A stretch of 37,680 bases of DNA. Origin: Opitutia bacterium (GTDB taxonomy: Bacteria; Verrucomicrobiota; Verrucomicrobiia; Opitutales; UBA953). Of this stretch, positions 1 to 7,725 are shown piece by piece; the stretch's first letter is position 1; each line of letters starts with the position of its first letter. The stretch is taken from positions 1 to 37,680 of the forward strand of contig CANCHK010000018.1 of assembly GCA_947377865.1 (NCBI GenBank), in the 5' to 3' direction. Under the pieces are notes generated by a model. That model was not told the origin of the DNA, did not search any database, and worked only from the letters and a program-made list of their open reading frames with translations. The position numbers were made by a program, and so were the translations under genes.

Positions 1-21
1 CTGGCAAGCGGAGGTTTGGGG

Positions 22-56
22 TTGCGAGGGCGGGCGGGCGGTCTTGGCTTAAACCC
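22..56 (+). promoter_or_regulatory. Putative promoter of the cyclophilin gene
   Basis: A TTGCGA box at 22-27 lies 35 nt before the ATG at 57, with a TGGCTTAAA stretch in the -10 area. No Shine-Dalgarno sequence is present close to the ATG. The spacing would put the transcription start at or next to the start codon, as for several other unit-initial genes in this window. This is prediction from pattern only. Confidence 0.4.
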
Positions 57-656
57 ATGAAGAACCTGCGCCTGTGCCTGCTCTCCGTCTTGGCCGTCGT
101 GGCCGCCCTCACCCTTTCCTCCTGCAATAACAAAGAACAAATGAAAGAATCCCCCGCCGCCGGCACCCCTCGTGCCATCATCCACACCAACTACGGCGAC
201 ATGACCGTCGAGTTCTGGCCCGACGTCGCCCCGCGCACCGTGGACAACTTCCTCAAGCTCTCCCGCGAGAAATTCTATAACGGAACCGCGTTCCACCGCA
301 TCATCAAGGGCTTCATGATTCAGGGTGGCTGCCCTAACTCCAAGATTGGTGCCCGTGGCGCCCCTGGCACCGGAGGCCCTGGCTATATGGTGAAGGCCGA
401 GTTTAATAACCGTGCGCACGTGAAGGGGGTGCTCTCCATGGCCCGTTCGAGCGACCCGGACAGCGCCGGGAGCCAGTTCTTCGTCTGCCATGGCGACGCC
501 TCCTTCCTTAATAACAAATACACGGCTTTCGGTAAGCTCGTCTCCGGAGAGGAAGTCCTGAACAAGATCGCCGACGTCCGCTGCGTCGGACAGGAAGGCT
601 CAACCCCCACCGAACGGGTGGAAATCACTAGCATTGAGCTGGTTGAGGCTAAGTAA
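57..656 (+). CDS. Cyclophilin-type peptidylprolyl isomerase, lipoprotein
   Basis: This is a 199-residue cyclophilin that should catalyse cis-trans isomerisation of prolyl bonds in exported proteins. Residues 1-22 form a lipoprotein signal peptide ending in the lipobox LSSC, so Cys23 is the probable lipidated residue and the enzyme acts at the periplasmic face of a membrane. After a short linker the cyclophilin domain runs from about residue 38 to 197. It contains the typical NFLKL segment, the active-site stretch FHRIIKGFMIQGG, and AGSQFFV. The ATG at 57 is chosen because it opens directly on the signal peptide. The gene stands upstream of a small outer-membrane protein gene with 49 nt between them, compatible with a shared role in envelope protein folding, but that link is only inferred. 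The family call is secure; the natural substrate is unknown. Confidence 0.93.
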   Translation: MKNLRLCLLSVLAVVAALTLSSCNNKEQMKESPAAGTPRAIIHTNYGDMTVEFWPDVAPRTVDNFLKLSREKFYNGTAFHRIIKGFMIQGGCPNSKIGARGAPGTGGPGYMVKAEFNNRAHVKGVLSMARSSDPDSAGSQFFVCHGDASFLNNKYTAFGKLVSGEEVLNKIADVRCVGQEGSTPTERVEITSIELVEAK

Positions 657-705
657 TCGTTCCGCCTTTACAGACCCCTCCCTCCAACTAGCCTAGCGTC
701 TCCCC

Positions 706-1230
706 ATGAAAACCCTCAGCACTATCGCAGCCCTCTCCCTCGCCGCCGCCGCCCAGGCGTATACCCTGGATGTCCAAGTCGGCACCAGCAAGCCCAGCAC
801 CCCGCTCTCCGGCGGAGCCAGCGCCGACAACTCCTCGGTCATCGGTATCGGCTTCGGTACTTACCTCACCGAAAACAGCCACCTCGGCCTGAACCTCAGC
901 ACGCGCAACATCGTGACCACCGACCCGGTCGACGCCACCGCCCGCACCGCGATCATCGAGTACACGTACGAGCTCAACTCCGCTGGCGGCATCAAGCCCT
1001 TCATCGGCGCCGGCATCGGTTACGGCTGGCTCAAGAACACCTATAAGGCGACCGCCCTCGCCTCCGACGTCTTCGCTGGCCTCCGCTTCGCCGTCACTGA
1101 CAGCGTCGACGTGACCCTGACCGCCCGCGCCCACCAGCTCTACAACGTGGACTTCAGCCAGGTCGTCGGCGAAAACAACCGCCAGGTGAATAGCTTCGAA
1201 GCGCTCGCTGGTCTCCGCTTCAAGTTCTAA
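706..1230 (+). CDS. Small outer-membrane beta-barrel protein
   Basis: The product has 174 residues with a Sec signal peptide (about residues 1-18, cleavage after AQA). The mature part alternates polar and hydrophobic residues in strand-length stretches: GIGFGTYLTENSHLGLNLS, then GGIKPFIGAGIGYGW, then DVFAGLRFAVTDSVDVTLTA. It ends in AGLRFKF with the C-terminal aromatic residue typical of proteins inserted by the BAM machinery. Length and pattern fit an 8-stranded barrel of the OmpA/OmpW-like class. No peptidoglycan-binding domain follows, so it is not full-length OmpA. A TTTACA box lies 40 nt upstream of the ATG, and a strong terminator follows the stop. The role (porin, adhesin or structural) cannot be read from the sequence. 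Confidence 0.8.
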   Translation: MKTLSTIAALSLAAAAQAYTLDVQVGTSKPSTPLSGGASADNSSVIGIGFGTYLTENSHLGLNLSTRNIVTTDPVDATARTAIIEYTYELNSAGGIKPFIGAGIGYGWLKNTYKATALASDVFAGLRFAVTDSVDVTLTARAHQLYNVDFSQVVGENNRQVNSFEALAGLRFKF

Positions 1231-1242
1231 TCTCAGCTTGAA

Positions 1243-1282
1243 CCAATAAAAAAGCCGCCCATCTGGGCGGCTTTTTTATTGG
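1243..1282. terminator. Bidirectional intrinsic terminator
   Basis: A perfect 18-bp inverted repeat (1243-1260 and 1265-1282) encloses a 4-nt loop ATCT. The GC core GCCGCCC/GGGCGGC is flanked by A6 on the left and T7 on the right, so it works in both directions. It separates the plus-strand barrel gene (stop at 1230) from the minus-strand esterase gene (stop at 1300), where two transcription units converge. Confidence 0.95.
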
Positions 1283-1299
1283 CCGGATTACGGGCGAAC

Positions 1300-2151
1300 T
1301 CAGGGGGCGAGCAGTCCGCGGTCCTTCATCCAGGCGCCGAGCAGGTCCGTCCACTTCTTGGCGGCTTCGCAGCGTTCGGACGCGCCCCAACCGTGGCCGC
1401 CCTTGGCCCACACATGGACTTCGGTAGAGCCGCCCATCGACTTGAGCGTCTTGGCGAGAGCCATCGAACCTTCGGCCGGATAACCGTCGTCGGCGCTGTG
1501 TGCAAAGAAGGCCGGCACCGGCTTCGCGCCCTTGGGCGGAATCACGCCATCCGGGCCGTCGCGCAAGGTGCTATCCGGCTTATCTTTTTCAAAGAGGTAG
1601 GCCGGGTAGACCATCACGGCGAAATCAGGGCGGGCGGCGTCGGCTTCGGCTGGCGAATAAGCCACGCGAGCGGCGAGATTGCCGCCGGCGGAGAAACCGA
1701 GAATACCGACCTTGGCCGGATCCGCGTTCCACTCCTTGGCATGCTCGCGGACAATCAGAATCGTGCGACGCGCATCCATGACGGGGACGATCCACGGCTT
1801 GTCGTTATCTCGGCGCGGAACGCGGTAACGCAGTACCACGGCGGCGCACCCAAAAGCGTTGAGGCGGCGGGCCACTTCGGCGCCTTCATGTTCTTCGGCG
1901 AGGATACCGTAACCGCCGCCAGGACAAACGATGACGATCGGAGCGCCGGGCTTGGCGGCGGGATACGCCACATACTCGGGAATCATCACGTCGGTACGAT
2001 GCCCGTTCTTATTGATGATGCCCTTGGGGTCCTGGCCTGGCTTGGGGGCCAAGGTCTCAGCGGGAGGCGTACCTTCCCAGACCGGAGCGGGCGGAAGCGA
2101 AGCGGCGCCGAGGTGCATGGACAATAGGCAAGCGATGAGCGGGGTCTTCAT
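1300..2151 (-). CDS. Secreted alpha/beta-hydrolase (BD-FAE/Aes-like esterase), copy 2
   Basis: This 283-residue protein has a signal peptide (MKTPLIACLLSMHLGAA) and an alpha/beta-hydrolase domain of the Aes/BD-FAE acetylesterase class, which commonly de-esterifies carbohydrates in PVC bacteria. The oxyanion segment is CPGGGY (about residues 76-81), the nucleophile elbow is GFSAGG with Ser154, the acid is probably in SADD (Asp221/222), and the catalytic His is in GGHGW (His253). The ATG at 2151 is chosen over an upstream in-frame start because it opens the signal peptide and leaves 8 nt to the preceding gene. It is the last gene of the export operon and a close tandem copy of its neighbour at 2160-3011; both are exactly 283 residues. 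Substrate is not readable. Confidence 0.85.
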   Translation of the reverse strand: MKTPLIACLLSMHLGAASLPPAPVWEGTPPAETLAPKPGQDPKGIINKNGHRTDVMIPEYVAYPAAKPGAPIVIVCPGGGYGILAEEHEGAEVARRLNAFGCAAVVLRYRVPRRDNDKPWIVPVMDARRTILIVREHAKEWNADPAKVGILGFSAGGNLAARVAYSPAEADAARPDFAVMVYPAYLFEKDKPDSTLRDGPDGVIPPKGAKPVPAFFAHSADDGYPAEGSMALAKTLKSMGGSTEVHVWAKGGHGWGASERCEAAKKWTDLLGAWMKDRGLLAP

Positions 2152-2159
2152 AGGAATGT

Positions 2160-3011
2160 TCAGAGAGGGGCGAGTAGCTTCTGGTCGACGAGCCACGCAC
2201 GCAGCGTCTCGGTCCAGACCTTCGCGGCTTCGCAACGATCGGTGGCGCCCCAACCGTGGCCGCCCTTGGCCCAGACGTGGACTTCGGCAGAGCCACCGAG
2301 GGACTTGAGTTTGGCGGCGAGCGCCATCGATCCCTCGGCCGGGATACGGTCGTCAGCGCTGTGCGCGAAGAAAGCCGGCACGGGCTTAGTGCCCTTCGGC
2401 GGAACCACACCGTCTGGTCCATCACGAAGGACGCTATCGGGCTGATCTTTTTCGAAGAGATAAGCCGGGTAGATCATCATCGCGAAGTCTGGGCGAGGGA
2501 CGGTGCCATCGGCAGGAGAATAAGCGGCGCGGGCGGCGAGGTTACCTCCGGCAGAGAAACCTAGAATCCCGACCTTGGTCGGGTCGGCGTTCCATTCCTT
2601 GGCGTGGGCCCGGACGATCTCCAGCGACGCACGTGCATCGATGAGCGGCACGACCCAAGGGCGCAGTGGGTCGCGACGCGGGACGCGGTAGCGCAGGATG
2701 ACGGCGCCGCAACCATAGGCGTTGAGGCGCTTCGCGACTTCGTCGCCTTCATGTCCGTCAGCAAGGCCGCTATAGCCGCCGCCGGGGCAGATCAGGATGA
2801 TGGGCGAACCTGGGCGCGCGGCGGGCCAAGGCGTGAGCTCGGGCGCGAAGACGTTGCCGCGATGGCCCGGCGTGCGCGTACCGTGCGGGTCCTGCCCTTC
2901 CTTCATCGTCAACGTCTCGCCGGGCGGCTTACCCGGAAAGACGTCGAAAGTGGGCAGAGGGTCAGCCGCGAGCGTGAGGGCGGCGAGGAACGCGGGCAGC
3001 AGGGATCTCAT
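2160..3011 (-). CDS. Secreted alpha/beta-hydrolase (BD-FAE/Aes-like esterase), copy 1
   Basis: The 283-residue product starts with the signal peptide MRSLLPAFLAALTLAADP and then carries the same alpha/beta-hydrolase domain as the following gene. Visible motifs are CPGGGY (about 75-80), the nucleophile elbow GFSAGG with Ser153, SADD near 219-221 for the acid, and GGHGW with His252. Its ATG overlaps the stop of the permease gene by ATGA (3008-3011), so it is translationally coupled to the export system. This coupling suggests the esterases act on the same class of molecule that the pump handles, or are just co-regulated. Enzyme class is well supported; the actual ester is unknown. Confidence 0.85.
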   Translation of the reverse strand: MRSLLPAFLAALTLAADPLPTFDVFPGKPPGETLTMKEGQDPHGTRTPGHRGNVFAPELTPWPAARPGSPIILICPGGGYSGLADGHEGDEVAKRLNAYGCGAVILRYRVPRRDPLRPWVVPLIDARASLEIVRAHAKEWNADPTKVGILGFSAGGNLAARAAYSPADGTVPRPDFAMMIYPAYLFEKDQPDSVLRDGPDGVVPPKGTKPVPAFFAHSADDRIPAEGSMALAAKLKSLGGSAEVHVWAKGGHGWGATDRCEAAKVWTETLRAWLVDQKLLAPL

Positions 3012-4294
3012 TCGTGTCGGAGGGCTTCGATCGGGTCGAGGTTGGCGGCGCGCAGCGCCGGGTAGACGCCGGCCACGAGGCCGACGACGACAGAGAAAGC
3101 GAGACCCTGGGACATGATTACCCAATCGAGCGTAGCGACGGCCCCCGTGGGCAAAGCCTGCATCAGGATATAGTTCATCAGCGCCACAATCCCCATCGAG
3201 ACCACCAAGCCAATGATGCCTCCGACGACGGAAATCACCGCGGCCTCGGCGAGGAACTGCAGAAAGAGATCGGAGCCGCGCGCCCCGACCGCCTTACGGA
3301 CGCCGATTTCGCGGATGCGTTCGTTGATGGAGGCCAGCATCACGTTCATGATGCCGATACCACCGACAAAAAGGGAGATGCCAGCTACGCCACCAAGCGA
3401 GAGCTTGAACGCGGCCTCGGTCTTGCGGAAATCCTCGAGGGTCTGCTCATTGGTCGAGATCGCGAAATCGCGGAGGCCCTTGTGGCCGGCCAGCATCGTA
3501 CGCTCGGTCTGGTCGACCGCATCATGCAGGCGCTCGGCGTCGCCGATACGAAGGCCGAGGCCGCTCAGTCGGTCATTGCCGATGAACTTCGCCTGCGCCG
3601 TCGAGACGGGAATGAAGGCGCCGCTATTGCGCCAGCGCCAAGCGCCCCCCGAACTACGCGAATTTGCGGAACGAATCTGCATGCCGCTACCCTCGATATT
3701 GTTCAAGACGCCGATGACCGTGAAGCGGCGGCCGCGGATCTTGATCACCTTGCCCACGGGGTCGACGTTGGCACCGAAAAGTTCCGGCACGACGGCGGAA
3801 CCTAGAACGATGACATCGTTCATGTTAAGCACATCGAGGTCGCTAACAAACCGACCGAAGCCGGGGTCGATCCAGCGCTTAGCGACTGGCAGGTAGTCGG
3901 CCGTGACACCGGTGACGTAACTGCTCGTCTCACGGCCATCGATAATCAGGCGTTCGTAGCCGACGCGAGCCTCGGGCGAGATGTTCTCCACCAGCGGCAC
4001 CGTCTTGCGGATACGGTCGACGTCCCGCATCGTGACACCTTCCGAAAGCTCGGAGAGGTGTTCCTGTTCCTTTGGCAATTGCTCGCGCGTGACGGTGATT
4101 TTTTCGATACCTCCCATGGCATCAACGAACTGTCGGAAGTTGCCGACCATCCCCTGGACGACGGTGACCATCGCGACGAGCGAGGCCACGCCGAGGATGA
4201 TGCCCGACATCGAGAGAAGCGAACGGACCTTATTGGCCTGGAGCTCGCGAAGGCCGTTGACGACGGCGGGGCGTAGACGGTCAAAGAGCTTCAT
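3008..4294 (-). CDS. MacB-type ABC transporter permease (FtsX-like)
   Basis: The 428-residue protein has the MacB/FtsX architecture. A first membrane helix lies at about residues 24-48 (SLLSMSGIILGVASLVAMV) in the conserved context NKVRSLLS. A large periplasmic MacB core domain covers about 50-300. Three membrane helices follow in the last 130 residues, with the coupling segment NVMLASINERIREIGVRKA. It ends PIEALRHE, a common ending for this family. With the ATPase it would form a mechanotransmission-type pump that works on periplasmic substrates. A GGAGG sequence lies 9 nt before the ATG, so this operon-internal gene has a good ribosome binding site. Its start overlaps the ATPase stop by 4 nt. 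The family is macrolide/lipoprotein/peptide efflux; the real substrate is unknown. Confidence 0.93.
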   Translation of the reverse strand: MKLFDRLRPAVVNGLRELQANKVRSLLSMSGIILGVASLVAMVTVVQGMVGNFRQFVDAMGGIEKITVTREQLPKEQEHLSELSEGVTMRDVDRIRKTVPLVENISPEARVGYERLIIDGRETSSYVTGVTADYLPVAKRWIDPGFGRFVSDLDVLNMNDVIVLGSAVVPELFGANVDPVGKVIKIRGRRFTVIGVLNNIEGSGMQIRSANSRSSGGAWRWRNSGAFIPVSTAQAKFIGNDRLSGLGLRIGDAERLHDAVDQTERTMLAGHKGLRDFAISTNEQTLEDFRKTEAAFKLSLGGVAGISLFVGGIGIMNVMLASINERIREIGVRKAVGARGSDLFLQFLAEAAVISVVGGIIGLVVSMGIVALMNYILMQALPTGAVATLDWVIMSQGLAFSVVVGLVAGVYPALRAANLDPIEALRHE

Positions 4295-4977
4295 CGGGTG
4301 CGGTCCTCCTGGACGAGCCCGGCGCGCATCGAGATGACGCGATGGGACCGCTCGGCGACGGAAAGATCGTGCGTGACGAGCACCACCGTGATGCCCTCCT
4401 TGATGAGCGAGCCCAGAAGGTCGAGGATACGGTCGACGTTCTTCACGTCGAGGTTACCCGTCGGCTCGTCGGCGAAGATGATGGAGGGCGAGCCCACGAT
4501 GGCGCGGGCGATGGCGACGCGCTGGCGTTCGCCGCCGGAGAGCTGGCTCGGGCGGTGGTCCAAGCGGTGCGACATCCCGACGCGCTCGAGCGCGACCTTG
4601 GCGGCCGCCGCGTTGGCGACCGGGTCGGAGTTCTCGCGATAGAGCAACGGCAAGGCCACGTTCTCAAGAACCGTAAGGCGAGGCAGCAGATTGAACGACT
4701 GGAAGACGAAGCCGACGCGGTTGGAACGATACCAAGCTCGGAGGTCAGGGTCGAGCTTGGCGACTTCTTGGCCGTCGAAGACGATGCTGCCTTCGGTCGG
4801 CGTATCCATGAATCCAAGGATATGCATCAGCGTCGACTTCCCTGAGCCGGACGGCCCGAGGATCGCGACGAACTCGCCCTTCTGGAAATCGAGGTCGACG
4901 CCTGCGAGCGCATGGACGGTCTCGTCACCCATGACGTAGGCCTTGCGCAGACCGCGGATGGCGATGAGCGCGGGCAT
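4291..4977 (-). CDS. MacB-type ABC transporter ATP-binding protein
   Basis: A 228-residue ABC ATPase of the LolD/MacB class. Visible are Walker A GPSGSGKST, the Q-loop in FVFQSFNLLP, the signature LSGGERQRVAIARA, Walker B IIFADEPTGNLD, and the switch histidine in VTHD. The start MPALIAIRGL is chosen because upstream in-frame residues are only the antisense of the adaptor gene's end; the adaptor stop and this ATG are 1 nt apart. It energises the permease encoded next to it. Being a separate polypeptide, it matches the split MacB organisation and not the fused E. coli MacB. Confidence 0.94.
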   Translation of the reverse strand: MPALIAIRGLRKAYVMGDETVHALAGVDLDFQKGEFVAILGPSGSGKSTLMHILGFMDTPTEGSIVFDGQEVAKLDPDLRAWYRSNRVGFVFQSFNLLPRLTVLENVALPLLYRENSDPVANAAAAKVALERVGMSHRLDHRPSQLSGGERQRVAIARAIVGSPSIIFADEPTGNLDVKNVDRILDLLGSLIKEGITVVLVTHDLSVAERSHRVISMRAGLVQEDRTR

Positions 4978-4978
4978 C

Positions 4979-6055
4979 TCAGCGGACGGTCGCGGGACGG
5001 ACGAGGCTGACGACGTCGCCCATGGCGACACCCTCCTTTATCTGGGACCAGCCGGCATCGCTAAGGCCCAACTTGACCTTGTGGGCATCCCATTCGCCGT
5101 CGACGGTACGGACGTAGACGAGGCGATCGGCGCCGTCGACAAAGACAGCCGAGACCGGCACGGCGACGCAGCCTTTGACGCTGTCGACGGTCACGGTGAC
5201 ATTGGCGCTGATGCCGGGACGGACGCCGTCACCGGCGGAAAAAGAGACCTGCGTCGGGAAGACGCGTAAGTCAGGCACCTTAAGGTCGGCCGTACCGAAC
5301 GGGGTCATGAAGGTGATCTTGCCTGTTTTGCGCAGACTGGGAATGGAATCGAAGGTCACCATTGCGTCCTTGCCGATCTCGACGCGCGTGGCGGCGAACT
5401 CGTTGAGATTGACGTCGACGCGCAGGATGGAGGTATCGGAGATCGTCATGATTAGCGTGCCGCTGTTAATCGACTGCGCGCCAATGACAATCTGGCCCTC
5501 GAGGATAGTGCAGTCGGAGACCTGGCCGTCGTGCGGGGCGCGGATGACCGTCTTGCGAACGTTCTCGGAGGCCTTTTCAAGGCGGTTCTGGGCAATCTCG
5601 CTCTGCAACTTCGCAACCTCGTAGGCCGTCTTGGCGTCGAGCATCTCACGCTCCGAGACGAAGCCCTTGGCGCGCAGCGCCTCGGAGCGACGCAGGTCGC
5701 GGGCGACCTTCTCGAGCGTAAACTTCTGCAGCTGTAGGGTACGGCCGGCCTCATCCTCATCGGCTTTGGCAAGGACGGGGTCGAGCTCGACGAGGATCTG
5801 GTCCTTCTTCACCATATCGCCGGTCTGGACATAGAGCTTCTGCAGCTTGCCGCTGACTTCTGCTCGGATGCTGCTGTAGGTCACGGCGCGGACGAAGCCC
5901 GCGGCCTCGATGGTCTCGCGGATGTCGCGCTTCTCGACCTTGGCCTCGAAGGCGGGGGACAGCGATGGATGACTGCCACCCTTCTTCTTGGGCCAGAAGG
6001 CGAAGGTGAGCCCGCCGATGACGGCAAGGATGGCGAGGGGCTTGAGAAATTTCAT
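4979..6055 (-). CDS. HlyD/MacA-family periplasmic adaptor
   Basis: The 358-residue product is a membrane-fusion protein linking inner-membrane pump and outer-membrane channel. It has a short cytoplasmic start and one signal-anchor helix (residues about 5-22, ending FAFWPKKK). A biotinyl-lipoyl-like segment is split around a helical hairpin: YVQTGDMVKKDQILVELDP leads into the coiled-coil helices of about 90-170, and IRAPHDGQVSDC returns. A beta-barrel domain (IGKDAMVTFDSIPS) and a membrane-proximal domain (VAVPVSAVFVDG) follow. ATG at 6055 was selected because it precedes the anchor helix and overlaps the TolC-like gene's stop by ATGA. It lies 1 nt before the ATPase gene, so the operon is tightly coupled. 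Confidence 0.92.
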   Translation of the reverse strand: MKFLKPLAILAVIGGLTFAFWPKKKGGSHPSLSPAFEAKVEKRDIRETIEAAGFVRAVTYSSIRAEVSGKLQKLYVQTGDMVKKDQILVELDPVLAKADEDEAGRTLQLQKFTLEKVARDLRRSEALRAKGFVSEREMLDAKTAYEVAKLQSEIAQNRLEKASENVRKTVIRAPHDGQVSDCTILEGQIVIGAQSINSGTLIMTISDTSILRVDVNLNEFAATRVEIGKDAMVTFDSIPSLRKTGKITFMTPFGTADLKVPDLRVFPTQVSFSAGDGVRPGISANVTVTVDSVKGCVAVPVSAVFVDGADRLVYVRTVDGEWDAHKVKLGLSDAGWSQIKEGVAMGDVVSLVRPATVR

Positions 6056-7626
6056 GGGGTGACGGTCAGAGGGGGAAGCGGATCTTCGGAGCCGAGGCCG
6101 GCGCCAATCTTCTGCTCGACGGCATCCATCGTGAAGCCGTGGCGGGAGAGGATGGAGCCGTCGAGACGGGCGACCTTCGCGGAGGCCGCGCGGGCGTCGA
6201 GATGGGACTGCACCCAATTGAGCTGGGCGGAGTCGAGGGCAGCCTGCGCCTGGAGCACGCGCAGGACGTCGGACTGGCCGGCGTCATAGCGGGCACGCTC
6301 ACCCTCGTAAGACTTACGCTGCAACTCGAGAGAGGACGTCGCGGCGTCGACCCGCGCGCGCGCCGCTTCGAGATCACGCCATGACGCACGGGCGGTGAAG
6401 ACGAGGCTCTGGCGGACGTCGGCGAGGCGGAGTTCGGCCTGTCGTCTGGCACGGTAGGCGGAACGCAGGTTGGCCTCAGACTCACGGAAGCCGAGCGGGA
6501 AGCTCAGTTTTAGTTCGGCGTAGTTACTCCAGCCAGATAGCTGACGGTAGGAATCGAATCCTCCAGAGACGCCAGTGCCTGCGGCACCGGCGGAACCGTA
6601 GCGCGAGCTGCCCACGGAAAGATTGAGGCTCGGGTGATCGTTTTGCTCCGCTTGGGCCACACCGGCTTCTGCCTGCGTGATGTTGGAAAGTTGGATGGCG
6701 GTGCCGAAGTCGAAATCGGCGACCGTGTGAATCCAAGAAGAGAAAGCCTGCGGGGCCGACACGGAGGACGTCGGCATCTCCTCCACCCGTATGGGTTGCT
6801 CGACATCGACGGCATCGCCTTGGCCGAGGAGACGACGCAGGCCCATCTCCGCGCTATCGAGAGACTGGCGAGCGTTGAGCACGGAGACACGCTGACTGGA
6901 GACGTCGGCCTCGGCCTGTAGCTCTTCGAGCACCGTCGCGTCGCCGAGGGAGCGCTTGGCGCGAATCTGCGCGAGGAGCGAATCCGCCGAACGCAGACTC
7001 GTCTCGCGCAAGGAGACCAGCGTGCGGGCACCGGCAAGGGACCAATAGGCGACTTCGGCGTCCCGGATGAGGTCAAGTGAAGCCGCCCGCAAGGTGAGGC
7101 GGTTTCGATAGGCCGTCTGTCGGGCAGAGATGAGCGCCGTAAGATTTACCGCGCGCCAGCCGCCAGCGAGGAGCGGCTGCGTATAGGCAACGTTCGTGCC
7201 AAGATCGAAGGCCGAAGCAGAGCCAAGACTTCCGGAATCGGCCCAGGTGCGGGTCAGGCCGGTGCCGACCGAGAGCGTGCCGCCCCAGGAAAACTTCTGG
7301 GTCAAGGCGACGTCGGAGTCATGCCAGCGCGTGGCAGGAAGTCCGCCCGTAATATCGGTAGAGGCGCGGAGCCCGCTCAAGCGGTTTGTCCAGGCGAAGG
7401 TCGGGTCGAAGACCGCTTCCGAGACGTCGACCGCATCCAAGGAGCGGAGGGCGTCGAGGCGGGTGACCGTCAGGCCCAGGTTGTGCAGCAAGGTCCGGTC
7501 GATGGCCTTCTCCAAGGAAAGGAGCCCGCCCGGAGCAGGGGTGGAGGCCGTCGACGCAGGTACGCCCAGCTCGACGCCGCGAAGGGACGCCGCCGCCAGA
7601 AATGCCATGGTGAGGACAAGACGCAT
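6052..7626 (-). CDS. TolC-like outer membrane efflux protein
   Basis: A 524-residue outer-membrane channel of the OEP/TolC family. It begins with a signal peptide (MRLVLTMAFLAAASLRG). The mature part holds two homologous halves rich in long amphipathic helices, e.g. SLDLIRDAEVAYWSLAGART and later ARASWRDLEAARARVDAATS, with the familiar YDAGQSDVLRVLQAQAAL near the C-terminal end. The start at 7626 is preferred over one 7 codons upstream (7647): a TTTACA/17 nt/TCTATG promoter would place its -10 box over the upstream ATG, and 7626 gives the cleaner signal peptide. It is the first gene of the export operon. The tail GSEDPLPPLTVTP is encoded up to the overlap with the adaptor gene. Confidence 0.9.
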   Translation of the reverse strand: MRLVLTMAFLAAASLRGVELGVPASTASTPAPGGLLSLEKAIDRTLLHNLGLTVTRLDALRSLDAVDVSEAVFDPTFAWTNRLSGLRASTDITGGLPATRWHDSDVALTQKFSWGGTLSVGTGLTRTWADSGSLGSASAFDLGTNVAYTQPLLAGGWRAVNLTALISARQTAYRNRLTLRAASLDLIRDAEVAYWSLAGARTLVSLRETSLRSADSLLAQIRAKRSLGDATVLEELQAEADVSSQRVSVLNARQSLDSAEMGLRRLLGQGDAVDVEQPIRVEEMPTSSVSAPQAFSSWIHTVADFDFGTAIQLSNITQAEAGVAQAEQNDHPSLNLSVGSSRYGSAGAAGTGVSGGFDSYRQLSGWSNYAELKLSFPLGFRESEANLRSAYRARRQAELRLADVRQSLVFTARASWRDLEAARARVDAATSSLELQRKSYEGERARYDAGQSDVLRVLQAQAALDSAQLNWVQSHLDARAASAKVARLDGSILSRHGFTMDAVEQKIGAGLGSEDPLPPLTVTP

Positions 7627-7643
7627 GAATGAGGGGTAGTACC

Positions 7644-7673
7644 TCATAGAGGGGGGTTTGTTCCCAGTGTAAA
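7644..7673 (-). promoter_or_regulatory. Putative promoter of the export operon
   Basis: Read on the minus strand, a TTTACA box is followed after 17 nt by TCTATG, ending about 18 nt before the ATG at 7626. It lies just past the terminator of the preceding minus-strand unit, where a promoter for the TolC-adaptor-MacB operon is expected. This is pattern-based only. Confidence 0.35.
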
Positions 7674-7702
7674 GCAAAGCGGCGCACCTTTCGATGCGCC
7701 GC
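7673..7702 (-). terminator. Intrinsic terminator after the carB-FKBP unit
   Basis: An 8-bp inverted repeat GCGGCGCA/TGCGCCGC (7679-7686 and 7695-7702) with an 8-nt loop is followed on the minus strand by TTTGCTTT. It sits 24 nt past the FKBP stop codon at 7726, and separates that unit from the export operon downstream on the same strand. Confidence 0.7.
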
Positions 7703-7725
7703 AAGGTAAGGATTGAAAACCGTCC

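Noticed and set aside
1300-3011. Direct repeats between the two esterase genes as a mobile-element footprint.
   Set aside because: The similarity is confined to the coding regions and no terminal inverted repeats, target duplications or transposase are present; it is ordinary tandem gene duplication.
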